Of a stretch of 64,000 nt of DNA, positions 44,596 through 55,950 are shown in pieces. The notes below the pieces were generated by a model. The model ran no database searches. It was not told the DNA's origin and saw only the letters and a program-made list of their open reading frames with translations. Each line of letters begins with the position of its first letter. Position 1 is the stretch's first letter. The stretch covers positions 1-64,000 of the forward strand of contig JAFBJY010000235.1 in NCBI GenBank assembly GCA_016801885.1. Direction: 5' to 3'. The translations under genes and the position numbers were made by a program. The DNA is from Toxotes chatareus (taxonomy: Eukaryota; Chordata; Actinopteri; Toxotidae).

Positions 44596-45052
44596 AACTT
44601 ACAAGTCTACACAGGGAAATCTGATGGATGAGCCCCTGAGAGAAAATCAAGAGTTGTTCTGAAAAACCTTGTTTCATTTGTAAATCTGTTGAATTTTTTC
44701 CACTCATATCTTGATTATAATTGATTTTCTTTTTTAATTACATTTTATTAAAAAACAAACAAAAACGAGCAGCACTTTAATTCATAAATGTGATCTAACA
44801 GAGGTAAAGGGCAAATATTAACCATATATGCTGTTTATATTGCTTGTAATTGAGATGAACTAAACATCTGTTGAGTATTTTAACATAAAATTGTTTGTGT
44901 TGAATTAAAAACCCAAAGATGCAGCGGGTCCACCAGACCCACGAACACTGGCTGAGTAACAAAAATATGAACACCACACAAGGGTTAATGGAAGGAGCTA
45001 TGACAACATGTGTCCTCTGTCCTACACTGACGGTGATGCAGTCCTCATCCGC

Positions 45053-47164
45053 ATAGGAACGGTTTGTTTGAAGTTTTTCAGTCAGGATTTAGAGTTCATC
45101 ATAGCACAGAGACAGCACTGGTGAAAGTTACCAACGACCTTCTTATAGCATCAGATAATGGACTCGTCTCTATACTTGTCCTGCTAGATCTTAGTGCTGC
45201 ATTTGACACCATTGATCATAATATCCTATTGGAAAGATTGGAACATGTTATTGGGATTAAAGGAACAGCACTAGGCTGGTTTAAATCATATCTATCAGAT
45301 AGATACCAGTTTGTTCATGTTAATGATGATCCCTCCATATATACCAGAGTAAGTCATGGAGTTCCACAGGGTTCTGTGCTTGGACCGATACTGTTCACCT
45401 TATACATGATTCCCTAGGCAATATTATCAGGAAGCATGGAATAAATTTCCATTGCTATGCGGATGATACCCAGCTATATTTATCTATGAAACCAGATGAA
45501 ACAGATCAGTTAGCCATACTTCAGGCATGTCTTAAAGACATAAAGGCCTGGATGACCTGTAACTTTCTTCTTGTGAATTCAGACAAAACTGAGGTTATTT
45601 TGTTTGGTCCCAAACACCTCAGAAATAGTTTATCTAATCATATAGTTACTCTGGATGGCATTAATTTAGCCTCCAGTACGACTGTGAGGAACCTTGGAGT
45701 TATTTTTGATCAGGATCTGTCCTTTAACTCACATATAAAACAAGTCTCTAGGACCGCCTTCTTTCACCTCGCAATATCAGTAAGATTAGGAACATTCTGT
45801 CGCAGAGTGATGCTGAAAAATTAGTCCATGCTTTTGTTACTTCTAGGCTGGACTACTGTAATTCCCTATTATCAGGATGTCCAGTTAACTCTCTAAAAGC
45901 ATCCAGCTGATCCAAAATGCTGCAGCGAGAGTACTGACTGGAATTAGCAAGAGAGATCATATTACTCCTGTACTAACTTCTCTTCATTGGCTTCCTGTAA
46001 AATCCAGAATTGATTTTAAAATCCTTCTCCTTACATATAAGGCCCTCAATGGCCAGGCTCCTTCATATCTCAAAGAGCTGATAGTACCATATCATCCTAA
46101 CAGATTGCTTTGTTCCCAGAATGCAGGTTTGCTTATGGTTCCCAAAATCTCTAAAAAGTAGAATGGGAGGCCGAGCCTTTGGCTATCAGGCCCCTCTCCT
46201 ATGGAACCAACTGCCAGTTTGGGTTCGGGAAGCAGACACCCTCTCTAATTTTAAAACGAAGCTTAAAACCTTCTTGTTTGATAAAGCTTATAATTAGTTG
46301 TAGTTACAGTCCTAGTTATTTTTTAAACTTATAGTTAGTCACAATTATCTCTATAGACACTGTTACAGTTAAGGATATAGCCCATAGTAGGGCTGGCTCA
46401 GGCAACTGAATCATCCCCTAGTTATGCTGCTATAGGCCTAGGCTGCTGGGGACATCCATGATTTGCTGCGCACTTCTTCTTCTTTCTCTTTCTCTCCTCA
46501 GACCCACTCTCAAATTTATTAGCCTTTATTACATGTCATTAACTCGTTAATGACTCGTTAACATGTCGTTAACGTGTTTGTTTCTCTCTGATCTCTCTTT
46601 CTCTGTACCTTTCTGCAGGTACCTCTGGCTCCGGAGCTGCATGTCCTATGGTCCTGGCTCCACCCACCTGCTGCTGTTTATTGTTTACAATGATCTATTT
46701 CTAACATGTTTAATGTTCCATTCTGCTACAGATAAATATTTGATTAATATTCTTTGCAAACTGTAATGTAAATAATTACCAGTCATGACAGCTTTTTGCC
46801 TCCATGCTCTGTTTCATAATTCTAATCTGCTGAGCACACATTATCCAATAACTGTTCACTAACTGTAATATAAATACTGACCCACATTGTCTGTATTATG
46901 CTGCATGTCCTTCTACCCCTCTCCTCCATTCCTAGCTGTCCTATCTTCCTCTTTTTCCTCCTTTCACCCAGCCCGGCCATCGGCAAGAGGGTCCCCCATC
47001 TGAGCCAGGTTCTGCTCAAGGTTTCTTCCTGTTAAAAGGGAGTTTTCCTTGCCACTGTCGCCTTAAGTGCTTGCTCTGGGGTCAGGCTCTGGGTCTCTGT
47101 AAAGCGCTTTGAGACAATTTTGATTGTGGAAGGCGCTATATAAATAAAATTGAATTGAATTGAA
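45053..47164 (+). mobile_element. L2-type LINE, 5'-truncated, intact 3' end
   Basis: RT motifs in order: LVLLDLSAAFDTIDHNIL (about 45177-45228), GVPQGSVLGPILFTLYM (about 45358-45408), then after a one-base loss at about 45413 the catalytic YADDTQLY (about 45455-45478). Thumb and C-terminal parts follow (VILFGPKHLRN, NLGVIFDQDLSFNSHIKQVS, MGGRAFGYQAPLLWNQLPVW). The 3' UTR ends GGAAGGCGCTATATAAATAA and a (TTGAA)n-type tail at 47145-47164. The empty version of the insertion site is preserved at 1015-1020. Such LINEs copy themselves by target-primed reverse transcription; this copy is dead (frameshift, truncated 5' end). Confidence 0.88.
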
Positions 47165-47734
47165 TTTGACATCAGCAGACAAGAGACATGACACAGCGCT
47201 CTTAAGAAGGTGAGTGTCGGTGGCGAACTAAACGGTTCTTTGAGCAGGATCTTTGAAGTGAACGATCCGAGCTGACTCCTGCCTGGGAGCCGGAGCTGCT
47301 TTGTTTCTTTTTTTTGTGTTCAAGCTGCAAGCGATTGGTCAGCTACATGATGTGTGATGGCGTCTGTGTGTCCGCACTGAGCAGGAGGGGGAAGGGGGAG
47401 TTACAGACACAGTACACACAGGATCAATTTGAGGCATTTGGTTTTTCTTAATGCCAATCGTCACTAAAGACGAACTGTTACCTGGATGCTGATTTTTTTT
47501 TATTTTTGTTTCACACATTTTCGTTTATACTTTCTTGTGTGATTCTTTAAGCTTCTCTGTGTTGTTTCACTGAAAATAGTTAAACAATTACAAATATTAT
47601 ACATCCAATCAGAGATTGGATCTTTTTATCAAATTGAAATGGAGATTTGTTTTGGACTTTTTTTGTTGCACTCTGTTCCATGTTGAGTATAATAAGCCAT
47701 ATAAATAATAAACACTATGTTCCAGCATAAGGGT
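47165..47734. repeat. Host sequence between L2 and Rex3, duplicated at 1.02-1.26 kb
   Basis: 47165-47330 and 47630-47712 match 1015-1165 and 1180-1245. The matching words are GACATCAGCAG, AAGAAGGTGAGTGT, GAGCAGGATCTTT and CCATATAAATAATAAAC. The middle (47330-47630) is absent from the other copy. No gene was recognised. Confidence 0.6.
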
Positions 47735-50085
47735 GTCCATCAGTGCACATGGCACCAGGACACCCCTAGGCGAAAAGGTCAATGATTGACTTTGTGGTCG
47801 TGTTGTTTGACCTTCGGCCGTATGTCTTGGACACTCGGGTAAAGAGAGGGGCTGAGCTGTCAACTGATCACCACCTGGTGGTGAGTTGGATCCGCTGGCG
47901 GGGGAGGAGGCCTGACTGGCTCAGCAGGCCCAAACGTATTGTGAGGGTCTGTTGGGAACGTCTGGCTGAGCTGTCAGGGGGGTCTTCAATTCCCACCTCC
48001 GGGAGAGCTTCAACCAGATACCGAGAGAGGCTGGGGACATTGAGTCTGAGTGGACCATGTTCTCTGCATCTATTGTTGATGCGGCCGTCCGGAGCTGTGG
48101 TCATAAGGTCTCCGGTGCCTGCCGTGGCGGTAATCCCCGAACCCGGTGGTGGACATCGGAAGTAAGGGATGCCGTCAAGCTGAAGAAGGAGTCCTATCGG
48201 GCCTGGTTGGCTTGTGGGGCTCCCGAGGCAGCTGACAGGGACCGACAGGCCAAGAGGGCCGCAGCCCGGGTGGTTGTAGAGGCAAAAACTTGGATCTGGG
48301 AGAGGTTCGGTGAGGCCATGGAGGAGGACTATCGGTCGGCCTCAAAGAGATTCTGGCAAACCGTCCAGCGCCTCAGGAGAGGGAAGCAGTACTCTACCAA
48401 CACTATTTATAGTGGAGGCGCAGAGCTGTTGACCTTGACTGGGGACATTATTGGATGGTGGAAAGAGTACTTTGAGGATCTCCTCAATCCCACTGTTACG
48501 ATTTCCGTTGAGGAAACAGGGGCTGGGGGTTCGGGCGCGGACTCATCCATCACCCAAGCTGAAGTCACTGAGGTGGTCAAAAAGCTCCTTGGTGGCAAGG
48601 CACCGGGGTGGATGAGGTCCGGCCCCAGTACCTAGTCTAGTCCAAGTCTCTGGATGTTGCAGGGCTGTCTTGGCTGACACGCCTCTGTAACATCGCGTGG
48701 CAGTCGGGGACAGTACCCCTGGAGTGGCAGACAGGGGTGGTGGTCCCTCTTTTCAAGAAGGGGACCGGAGAGTGTGCTCCAACTATAGGGAGATCACACT
48801 TCTCAGCCTCCCTGGGAAAGTCTATGCCAGGGTGCTGGAGAGGAGGATTCGGCCGATAGTCGAACCTCAGATCCAGGAGGAACGTCATGCAGTTTTCGTC
48901 CTGGTCGTGGAACACTGGACCAGCTCTATACTCTCTATAGGGTGCTCGAGGGTTCATGGAGTTCACCCAACCAGTCCACATGTGTTTTGTGGATCTGGAG
49001 AAAGCGTTCGACCGTGTGCCTCATGGGGTCCTGTGGAGGGTGCTCTGGGAGTATGGAGTCCGGGGCCCTCTGCTAAGGGCTGTCAGGTCTCTGTACGACC
49101 GGAGCAGGAGCTTGGTTCGCATTGCCGGCAGTAAGTCAGACCTGTTTCCAGTGCATGTTGGACTCCGGCAGGGCTGCCCTTTGTCACCGGTTCTGTTCAT
49201 AATTTTTATGGACAGGATTTCTAGGTGCAGCCAAGGGCGGAGGAGTCCGGTTTGGGGACCACAGGATTTCATCCCTGCTTTTTGCAGATGATGTTGTCCT
49301 GTTGGCTCCATCAAACCAAGACCTTCAGCATGTACTGGGGTGGTTTGCAGCAGAGTGTGAAGCAGCTGGGATGAGAATCAGCACCTCCAAGTCCGAGGCC
49401 ATGGTTCTCGACCGAAAAGGGTGGCTTGCCCTCTCCGGGTTGGAGGAGAGTTCCTTCCTCAAGTGGAGGAGTTTAAGTATCTTGGGGTCTTGTTCACGAG
49501 TGGGGGAAGGACGGGCGTGAGATTGACAGGCGGATCGGTGTAGCTTCCGCAGTAATGCGGTCGATGTACCGGTCCGTCGTGTGGTGAAGAAGGAGCTGAG
49601 CCGAAAGGCGAAGCTCTCAATTTACCGGTCGATCTACGTTCCTACTCTCACCTATGGACATGAGCTTTGGGTCATGACTGAAAGGACAAGATCTCAGATA
49701 CAAGACCGAGATGAGTTTCCTCCGCAGGGTGGCTGGGCGCTCCCTTAGAGATAGGGTGAGGAGCTCGGTCATCCGGGAGGAGCTTGGAGTGCGGCCGCTG
49801 CTCCTCCACATCGAGAGGGGCCAGTTGAGGTGGCTCGGGCATCTATTCAGGATGCCCCCTGGACGCCTCCCTAGGGAGGTCTTCCGGGCATGTCTCACCG
49901 GGAGGAGGCCCCGGGGAAGACCTAGGACACGCTGGAGGAACTATGTGTCTTGGCTGGCCTGGGAACGCCTCGGGGTTCCCCCGGAAGAGCTGGAAGAAGT
50001 GGCCAGGGAGAGGGAAGTCTGGGCGTCCCTGCTTAGACTGCTGCCCCCGCGACCCGGCCCCGGATAATCGGCAGATAATGATGAT
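47735..50085 (+). mobile_element. Rex3 (RTE-type) LINE, 5'-truncated
   Basis: The sequence begins in the end of the endonuclease domain (STDHHLVVSWIRWRG). It continues with WWKEYFEDLLNPTVTISVEE, PLEWQTGVVVPLFKK-like, VHMCFVDLEKAFDRVPHGVL (motif A), VGLRQGCPLSPVLFIIFMD (motif B), LLFADDVVLLAPSNQDLQH (motif C, catalytic ADD) and ends REVWASLLRLLPPRPGPG with a stop and an ATGATG-type tail (50078-50091). The two segments at 48726-48745 and 49169-49189 match, as I remember them, the standard Rex3 PCR primer sites. Frameshifts near 48615, 48900, 49230 and 49460 inactivate it. It is distinctly more GC-rich than its surroundings. Confidence 0.95.
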
Positions 50086-50091
50086 GATGAT

Positions 50092-51475
50092 GTTTGCATC
50101 ATTTCACAGTGGTGTTTTAAGGCTGGTTTGACACTTTATTCCTTATTGAACAACAGGACATTTGATCAAAGTGTTTCCTTGGCGACCTTCTGGAATGTGT
50201 GACTTGAGTTCTGTTCTAGAATGTTCAGTCTGTGACTCAACACTCTGAACTCTTCTTCAGACCTCACTCACTCTTCACCTTGAACTCAGTGTGTTCAGTT
50301 GTGCAGAGAGGATTACCTGTGTTTTAGTTCGCAGGTCTATCATCAAACTCTTACTGGAGTTAAACAAACGAAAACAAACGAAAACAAACAAAACGGAAAC
50401 TAATGAATAACATTGGCTTCTTTTGTTCAAAGGTGCTGTTTGAAACATCCATCTATAATGGAGCTCTGCAGATCTGCTGGCAGATACAGAGCTACAAGAC
50501 TCAGATAAGAACTTCTATCCTCCCAAGCCCACACTAATACAAAACACCAGCTAAATTATTTTAAGAATTATCTTGACAGGCTCAAAGATGACGTATCGCC
50601 TTCATGTTTTTTTAGATGGCAGTGGTGATGCAGCTCCTAAACCTTCAGCAGAAGAACCAGATCCCAGCTCAGGTCACTGCTGAAGACATGATCAACCTCA
50701 TTTTGGAGGAGAGCAAATGTTGGTTGACAGAGTCCTGAGTTACTCAGACACAAACAGACAGTCCACCACTACACCTTTAACTCTGCTCATGTCACACCAA
50801 TCTGTCTGTAGTGAAATAAAGAGCAAGAGTAAAGATAAAGCTTCTGTTGTGTTTCTGTTTGACCACTTTGGGAGTTTGAACGAGCGAAGGATTTTGATGA
50901 GCAGGTTTCCAAACCTCTTCTGATGCTGGTGAGACTAGAACAACAACATTTCAAATAGTTTGGAGTGAATTGTTACATTAGGCTGATTTTAATGTCTAAA
51001 CACCTAAAAACTGCACTTCATATCTAATGTCTTGTTTCAGATGTGGACAGTGAATGTATAATAAAATGAGTATGAGTGAATAAAATGAGGGACGTTGAGG
51101 TTGAAGCCGAATGCTCCTCACGTCCCCAGAGGCCTTAGCTCCTAATTTTCAGTGAGTCACATTTGACACACGTTCTTTATTACCAGTGGATCTACAGTGG
51201 TTTTAATATCTCTGATATATTCTGAAGGGTTGTGAATTTTCATTTTATTGACTGTAACCCACAGATATCCTAACTATGATCCTGAGGAGAGGCAGCAGGA
51301 GGCACCCAGCACCAAAATGGTTTGTCCACAAGAGGTGGTGATGGAGGTGGATCCCAGAGTCCTGCAGGGATTCTGGGTTCTTCCTCCTTGTCCCCTCTTA
51401 AACAGACCTTCCCAGGTCCTCAGCAAACTTTCTTTATCCTTTAAATAAACTTAATTGATTAACCACCTACCTGCT
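50092..51475. other. Intergenic, no gene recognised
   Basis: Short frames at 50717-50923 and 51248-51448 lack motifs. An imperfect CAAACGAAAACAAACGAAAA run lies near 50367-50395. No splice-supported gene was seen. Confidence 0.4.
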
Positions 51476-51477
51476 TG

Positions 51478-51562
51478 TGCAGTGGTGGTTCTACATTGAA
51501 TTACTCCCTGGGCGAGACCCCCTCCAAGCACGCCCCAAGCACGCCCCCCCCCCCCCTTGTGA
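51478..51562 (+). mobile_element. Possible DNA-transposon end fragment (hAT-like)
   Basis: GCAGTGGTGGTTCTACATTG followed by CTCCCTGGGCGAGACCCCCTCC resembles the left end of a common fish DNA element (CAGTGGCGGTTCT...GGGCG). A C-run of 14 follows. No matching right end was found. Confidence 0.35.
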
Positions 51563-52955
51563 TTATTTAAGAATTAATCTTCCCCAACCTAACCTAGCCA
51601 GATGCCAGGGGCCTGTGCAGCTTACTAACCCTCACTTCCTCAAATATTGAGAGATACCACAAACGTGGGTATAAAGAATAGAAATCCTAGAGATTGATTA
51701 ATTTTAGAATTATTCTTTTAATACAGAATAATTAAGTCTCAGTCTTTTAGATGTCTCATTGATTCTAGGCCTTACCACTGTCTCTCCTTTTTACCCTAAT
51801 CAGGGACCCGTTTTCTTTTATTGACCCTCTGTCCTTAAAATAATGTACTGATAGCAAACACATCTTAGATTCTCCTCACCCTATTTTGAATTTATGTCCC
51901 TTGTCTCTTATAAAACATATATTTATAGCTCCATTCAGGAACTCACCCCATTAACACCCTCCTCTTTTAGAAAGGACCCAATCTCCTTTTATATTTCCTC
52001 TTTTTACTCCCCTCCTTTTCCCTCCAAAATTTTAAACTTATTTCAGCCTATCAGGCCAACCTTTTACTCTCACTGTCATAGTCAGGAAGTAAGGCTCTGT
52101 TATGTTTGGTCTTGTGTTCATGTTGTCTTGTGGGTTTTGCTTTTATTTTGAAATTTTATCTTTTTTTTTGTTTCAGGTTGCTTACCCTTCCTCTTGTTTC
52201 CGCCAGTGTGATTGTTTTTCCCGCCCTAATTGTTTCCACCTGTTTCCCCTTACCTGGTGTCTATAGTCTGCGTCTCCCCTTGTCCTGTGCCAGTTTGTCT
52301 TGTCTTTTGTCAAGTGAACCAGCGTCCTATGAAGCCATTGTATCTCATGTCAGGTTTAGTTTTTGTTTTTGTACTTTAATAGTTCTTGTTTTGAATCATT
52401 GTCTTGCCTTTTGTTCTGCATTATTCCTCGTAAGAATGATTTTTGTTTCCTTGCCAGAGTGATTTTTTGCGTTCATTTTGACCTTTTGTTTTTGTGCTTT
52501 TTCCCCCGTTGGGTGGTTCTTATTTTGTTACTTTGCTTATTAAAGACTTTGTTATTTGATCTATCACCCTGGAGTCATGCATTTGGGTTCAGTTCAAGCT
52601 CAGTCATGACACTCACCTTGAAACCTCTTTTGAGATTGGTTAGGGAAACTAGGAAAGGGTTGGACCTAATTGACTTGGACCAATCACACAGTGAGGGAAC
52701 TTTTCTTGGGGGTGGGTTTGGATTCCCACCTCCCAGAATCTATATATACCCCCTGCTCAGTCTCCATCATGATCCCCTCTGAAGAAGCAGTGTAACTGTT
52801 AAATGTTAGGGGTACTTTAGGCTGAATTGGGCCCTAATCTTGGTACCTTTTTGCCTAATTTGGCTTTGGGATTGAACATATTGACCTAGGCTGGTCAACA
52901 TTGGACTGTTTTTAACCAATTTCACTCAAAAATAAAGATAATCAATTTTAAATAT
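51563..52955 (+). mobile_element. Terminal-repeat-like promoter region of an SGNH-encoding retroelement (split by a solo LTR)
   Basis: Apart from the 52074-52611 insertion, this is one AT-rich unit. It has a TATA box (TCTATATATACCCC at about 52738) and, 190 bp downstream, an AATAAAG polyadenylation word (about 52932). A promoter followed closely by a poly(A) signal is the U3-R plan of a retroelement terminal repeat. It sits just upstream of a gag-like frame. The left boundary is uncertain. Confidence 0.45.
52074..52611 (+). mobile_element. Solo LTR of a Gypsy-type element, 5-bp target duplication CTCAC
   Basis: The 538-bp unit starts TGTCATAGTCAGG and ends CAGTCATGACA. It is flanked by CTCAC at 52069-52073 and 52612-52616. 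It shares with the 12523-13080 LTR the words CCCGCCCTAATTGTTTCCAC, TATAGTCTGCGTCTCCCC, CCTGTGCCAGTT and TGCATTTGGGTTCA. There is no internal region. Confidence 0.92.
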
Positions 52956-53240
52956 AACCAACATCAGTCGGGGGCCTGCCCCAGTAGGCCTGCCTCGGTG
53001 GACAAGGAAAAAGGACTAACAAAAACTTAAGAAAGACTTGTTCTTCCTGTCAACTCTGAGCACCCACCAGAACAGGTTTACCAGCATCTGGACCCTCCAG
53101 TGCAACCCAAGATCAACGGTAAACCCCGGCCGGGGAGAAGAACCAACTTGGGATCCTGGAAGAGCAAAATTCACAGGTTGGCCCCTCACTGACCATGGTT
53201 TTTTTCCCACAGGACCAGGACGGCCCACTCCAGCCTAAAG

Positions 53241-54340
53241 ATGGAGACTGCAACACCAATACAGAACAGGGACAGAAACAGAGACAGGACTAGACAATTA
53301 CAAAATAGGATCACAATCAACAATAATGTAGAAAGGGAACAGATAGAATCTAACTCCCAAAATCCCAGAGCAGCACCAGACGACTTCACCAGACAATTGG
53401 CTAAACACTATTTTAAACTAAGCTATTCATCACAAGAATATCATTGATATGCTCACCCATACTCCACCGAAGGGTATGCTTAGACATGTGGATAGACTTA
53501 CAATGTTCATTAAACCCTCCTCCCCTACAGAGCAAGTTAGGGCTGCTGTAAAAGAAAACACACACCAATGGATGCAGAACAACCTCTCCTCCAAGACCAT
53601 TATCTCAAAATCCTAATAGAATGCAATCAGTTATCTCTTAACAAGACAGCACTTCAAATCGCAACCGCCTGGGCCAAAAGCGATATAAAACTAGATTGAC
53701 CCAGCTGACAATTAAAACTGCTTGTTCTCTTTTGGAGCCCTCCCATATCTCAGACCCACTGCCTCCATCTTCTGAGGAGTCTCCAGGAGACGCTCCATCC
53801 AGCCCGGACCTGGAGGACGGGGAGGAGTTCCTGCCCCTGCCCGAGCCACAGGGAGTGCCACCATTTCAGCCCAACATGATGGACGAGCAAACGGGGGGTA
53901 GGGAGACACCGACAGAAGCACAAAAATTAGGTGAGGCTGAACCACCAAACACACTGAAACAGTTTGGCTTGAGAAATTCCCAGTCAACACCTGTGGGGGA
54001 GAATAGACGAAATTATCTCTACAGAGAGATTAGGAGATGTTCCTCCCCACTGCCCCTCTCGCCTGTTGTGTGTCTCCCTACTGGGAGAGAATCCAAAGTC
54101 CTCTAGCTACACAAGGTCCCCTGGCCGCCCGCCCGGCTGACCCCTCAGCACTCCCTGTGGCGTGGACAGGGGAGGAACAAAGATTGCTGTCGCTGTTACC
54201 GTCATCTGAGGATGACTTTGTGCAAGTCAACAGGATGAGGAGATTCCCTCTAGAAAAGAGAAACAGGAGTGAGGGCTGCCTCCAAACAACAACAAGATTG
54301 AAACAAAAACATACAAGGAAGGAAATCCTACCAGGAGGCT
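53241..54340 (+). pseudogene. Gag-like ORF of a retroelement, frameshifted
   Basis: The pieces are a basic start (METATPIQNRDRNRDRTRQL), a helical core with QWMQNNL and LNKTALQIATAWAKSDIKL in shifting frames, then an acidic proline-rich part (LPPSSEESPGDAPSSPDLED) and a basic C-terminal part up to about 54340. Stops at about 53447 and 53620 and a change of frame near 54106 separate the pieces. The W-N/Q...HY...A..IA..WA pattern is known to me from multicopy fish proteins that precede an SGNH domain. It is probably the nucleic-acid-binding first ORF. No zinc knuckle was seen. Confidence 0.5.
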
Positions 54341-54780
54341 AGACTTACTTATTCAAATGTGGCAATAATAAGAGAGCAACCCCAGATACAAAACATTTTC
54401 CAGGATGGCCAAGAAAACAATTTTCCATCTGATGTCTCCCCAGGTGATGGTGCCAGGCCAAGGCAGTAGAAAATATCCGATCCCACACGGGGGCTGAGCC
54501 TGTCCGAAAGACAAAAGTGGTGGGAGTAAACATAATGACTCAAGGGTCAGAAAAGTATAATCATACTGACCTGCATGGCAGAGTGACCCAGTCTGAGCCC
54601 ACCCAGAACACCTCGGCAAGACCCATGGTGGGTACTGCCTCGACCTCTGGACACCACACAGATGAGCCAATTGCTGGTGCATGGCCCCAGCTACTTGCTG
54701 GGGGCTGTGTATCTCCCGTGCCAGCACAAGGCCAGGAAGGGGAGAAAAATCCTGGACTAGAACTTTAAAGGAAAAAACCC

Positions 54781-55218
54781 ATTTGGTTCTTGGGGGATTC
54801 AAATCTGCCACCACACAATAGCAAAAATATCCAAATAGATAGCTACCCCGGGGCGGCATTCTACCATTTTCAACATGTTCTGGAAAAAACACCTGAACAC
54901 CCTCTGGTGAAGTTAGTGGTGCTGTCTATAGGGATAAATAACAGGGATCAAGACCCACAGAAAACGTCTATTAAACAACTACGCCTCGTGTACAGGAGGG
55001 CCCAATCGGTGTTCCCTAATGCAAACTCTCCTCTCCTCTCGCAGGAACAGCAGAAAAACCTGAATGCCATTAACAACTTAATTTCCAGTCATCTTCCTTT
55101 CCTGGGGCCGCTGCCATCAAACCAGTTTTTCACATCAACCGATAATATCCACTGGACCCCGGAGGCAGCTGGATGCATTTTCCGGTTCTGGTGCACAGAA
55201 TCACAAATAAATTTATGA
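54781..55218 (+). CDS. SGNH-hydrolase (esterase-like) ORF of a retroelement
   Basis: The frame is open for about 145 codons to a stop at 55216-55218. Block I is WFLGDSNLPPH (nucleophile Ser in GDSN), block III is LSIGINNRDQ (GxN) and block V is DNIHWTPEAAG (Asp-x-x-His), so the complete S-G-N-H set with the catalytic Asp/His is visible. At about 145 residues it is a single minimal SGNH domain. Esterase domains of this type are known in the first ORF of CR1/L2 LINEs and, as I recall, in some Ngaro-type tyrosine-recombinase retroelements. The upstream promoter/polyA unit favours the second or another terminal-repeat element. No RT or recombinase follows, so it is a partial copy. The true start is unclear; 54781 continues an upstream frame. 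Confidence 0.65.
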   Translation: MWFLGDSNLPPHNSKNIQIDSYPGAAFYHFQHVLEKTPEHPLVKLVVLSIGINNRDQDPQKTSIKQLRLVYRRAQSVFPNANSPLLSQEQQKNLNAINNLISSHLPFLGPLPSNQFFTSTDNIHWTPEAAGCIFRFWCTESQINL

Positions 55219-55950
55219 TTTATTCACAGCTTGATTAGGACGTTGGAGGAGGGCTTCAGGGAGCCGTGGACCGGGGCCCCAAGCCCGAGCCGAGCGATCC
55301 GAGACCTCGAACCTCCTCCTCCTTCTCTCCCCCACCTTACCCCCCTCCTGACCTTTTTCCCCCTCCCTCCTCCTAACTCCCACTTAACTCCCATCTAGGT
55401 CTCTGGTTTCCTCTCCGCCACGGGCGGGGGTCTCGGTCCGCCGATAGAGAGCTTAACGGGAGCGAGAGAGGCTAGCTAAAGGTCAATTAAAATCCATCTC
55501 CACTGATGCTTCCCTGATGACATCACAGGAGAGAGGGGGAACACGGGAAAGATAGTTTTCATGAATTTATTAGGCTCTCCGACAATCAGAACTCTTCAAC
55601 GTAAATAAAATATAAAAAATAAAATATAAAATATAACTTACACTCGAATGAAAATAACTTCCTGGACATAATGTTTTTTTGACAAAATAAATACAGACAG
55701 TAAAAGACTACTCACCAAGATCCAAGTCTAACTTAGAGAGATACACACGCAATACCACTTAAAGTCGAATACCATTCCAGGCACATTCCTTAAAATACAA
55801 TCAAGTCCCAGATCAATTATTTTCACAGGGACAGAGAGGGTACCCAGTAGACTTCTCATATCCACTGAATAGTAAACTTAAGCGGTGAGTACGGTGTTTT
55901 GAATCGATTCTTGTTTTACGCGTTATATGTATGTTTGTGTTTGTATGTAA
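55219..55950. other. Non-coding, part of the SGNH retroelement 3' side and flank
   Basis: A GC-rich part at 55240-55490 (CCGTGGACCGGGGCCCC, CGGGCGGGGGTCTCGGTCCG) is followed by AT-rich flank. The GC-rich part may pair with the GGGGGCCTGCCCC region at 52970 as a split repeat, but I cannot align it. Confidence 0.3.

Larger units (their letters stand above)
43734..44984. mobile_element. piggyBac-type non-autonomous element (TTAA target) with nested SINEs
   Basis: The left end TTAACCCTTGTATAGTGTTC (43730-43749) and the right end GAACACCACACAAGGGTTAA (44969-44988) are inverted repeats matching at 18 of 20 positions, with TTAA at both edges. The inner word GGGTCCACCAGACCCACGAA near the right end is typical of fish piggyBac MITEs. 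There is no transposase frame. Two SINE-like pieces (43839-44175, 44455-44595) account for much of the interior. The same right end and flank occur, damaged, at 820-1015. Confidence 0.75.

Noticed and set aside
45053..50085. One long composite LINE
   Set aside because: Two elements with different RT types, different 3' tails and a stretch of duplicated host sequence (47165-47734) between them.
54353..54892. 179-codon minus-strand frame
   Set aside because: It lies antisense to the gag-like and SGNH frames, with no motif of its own.
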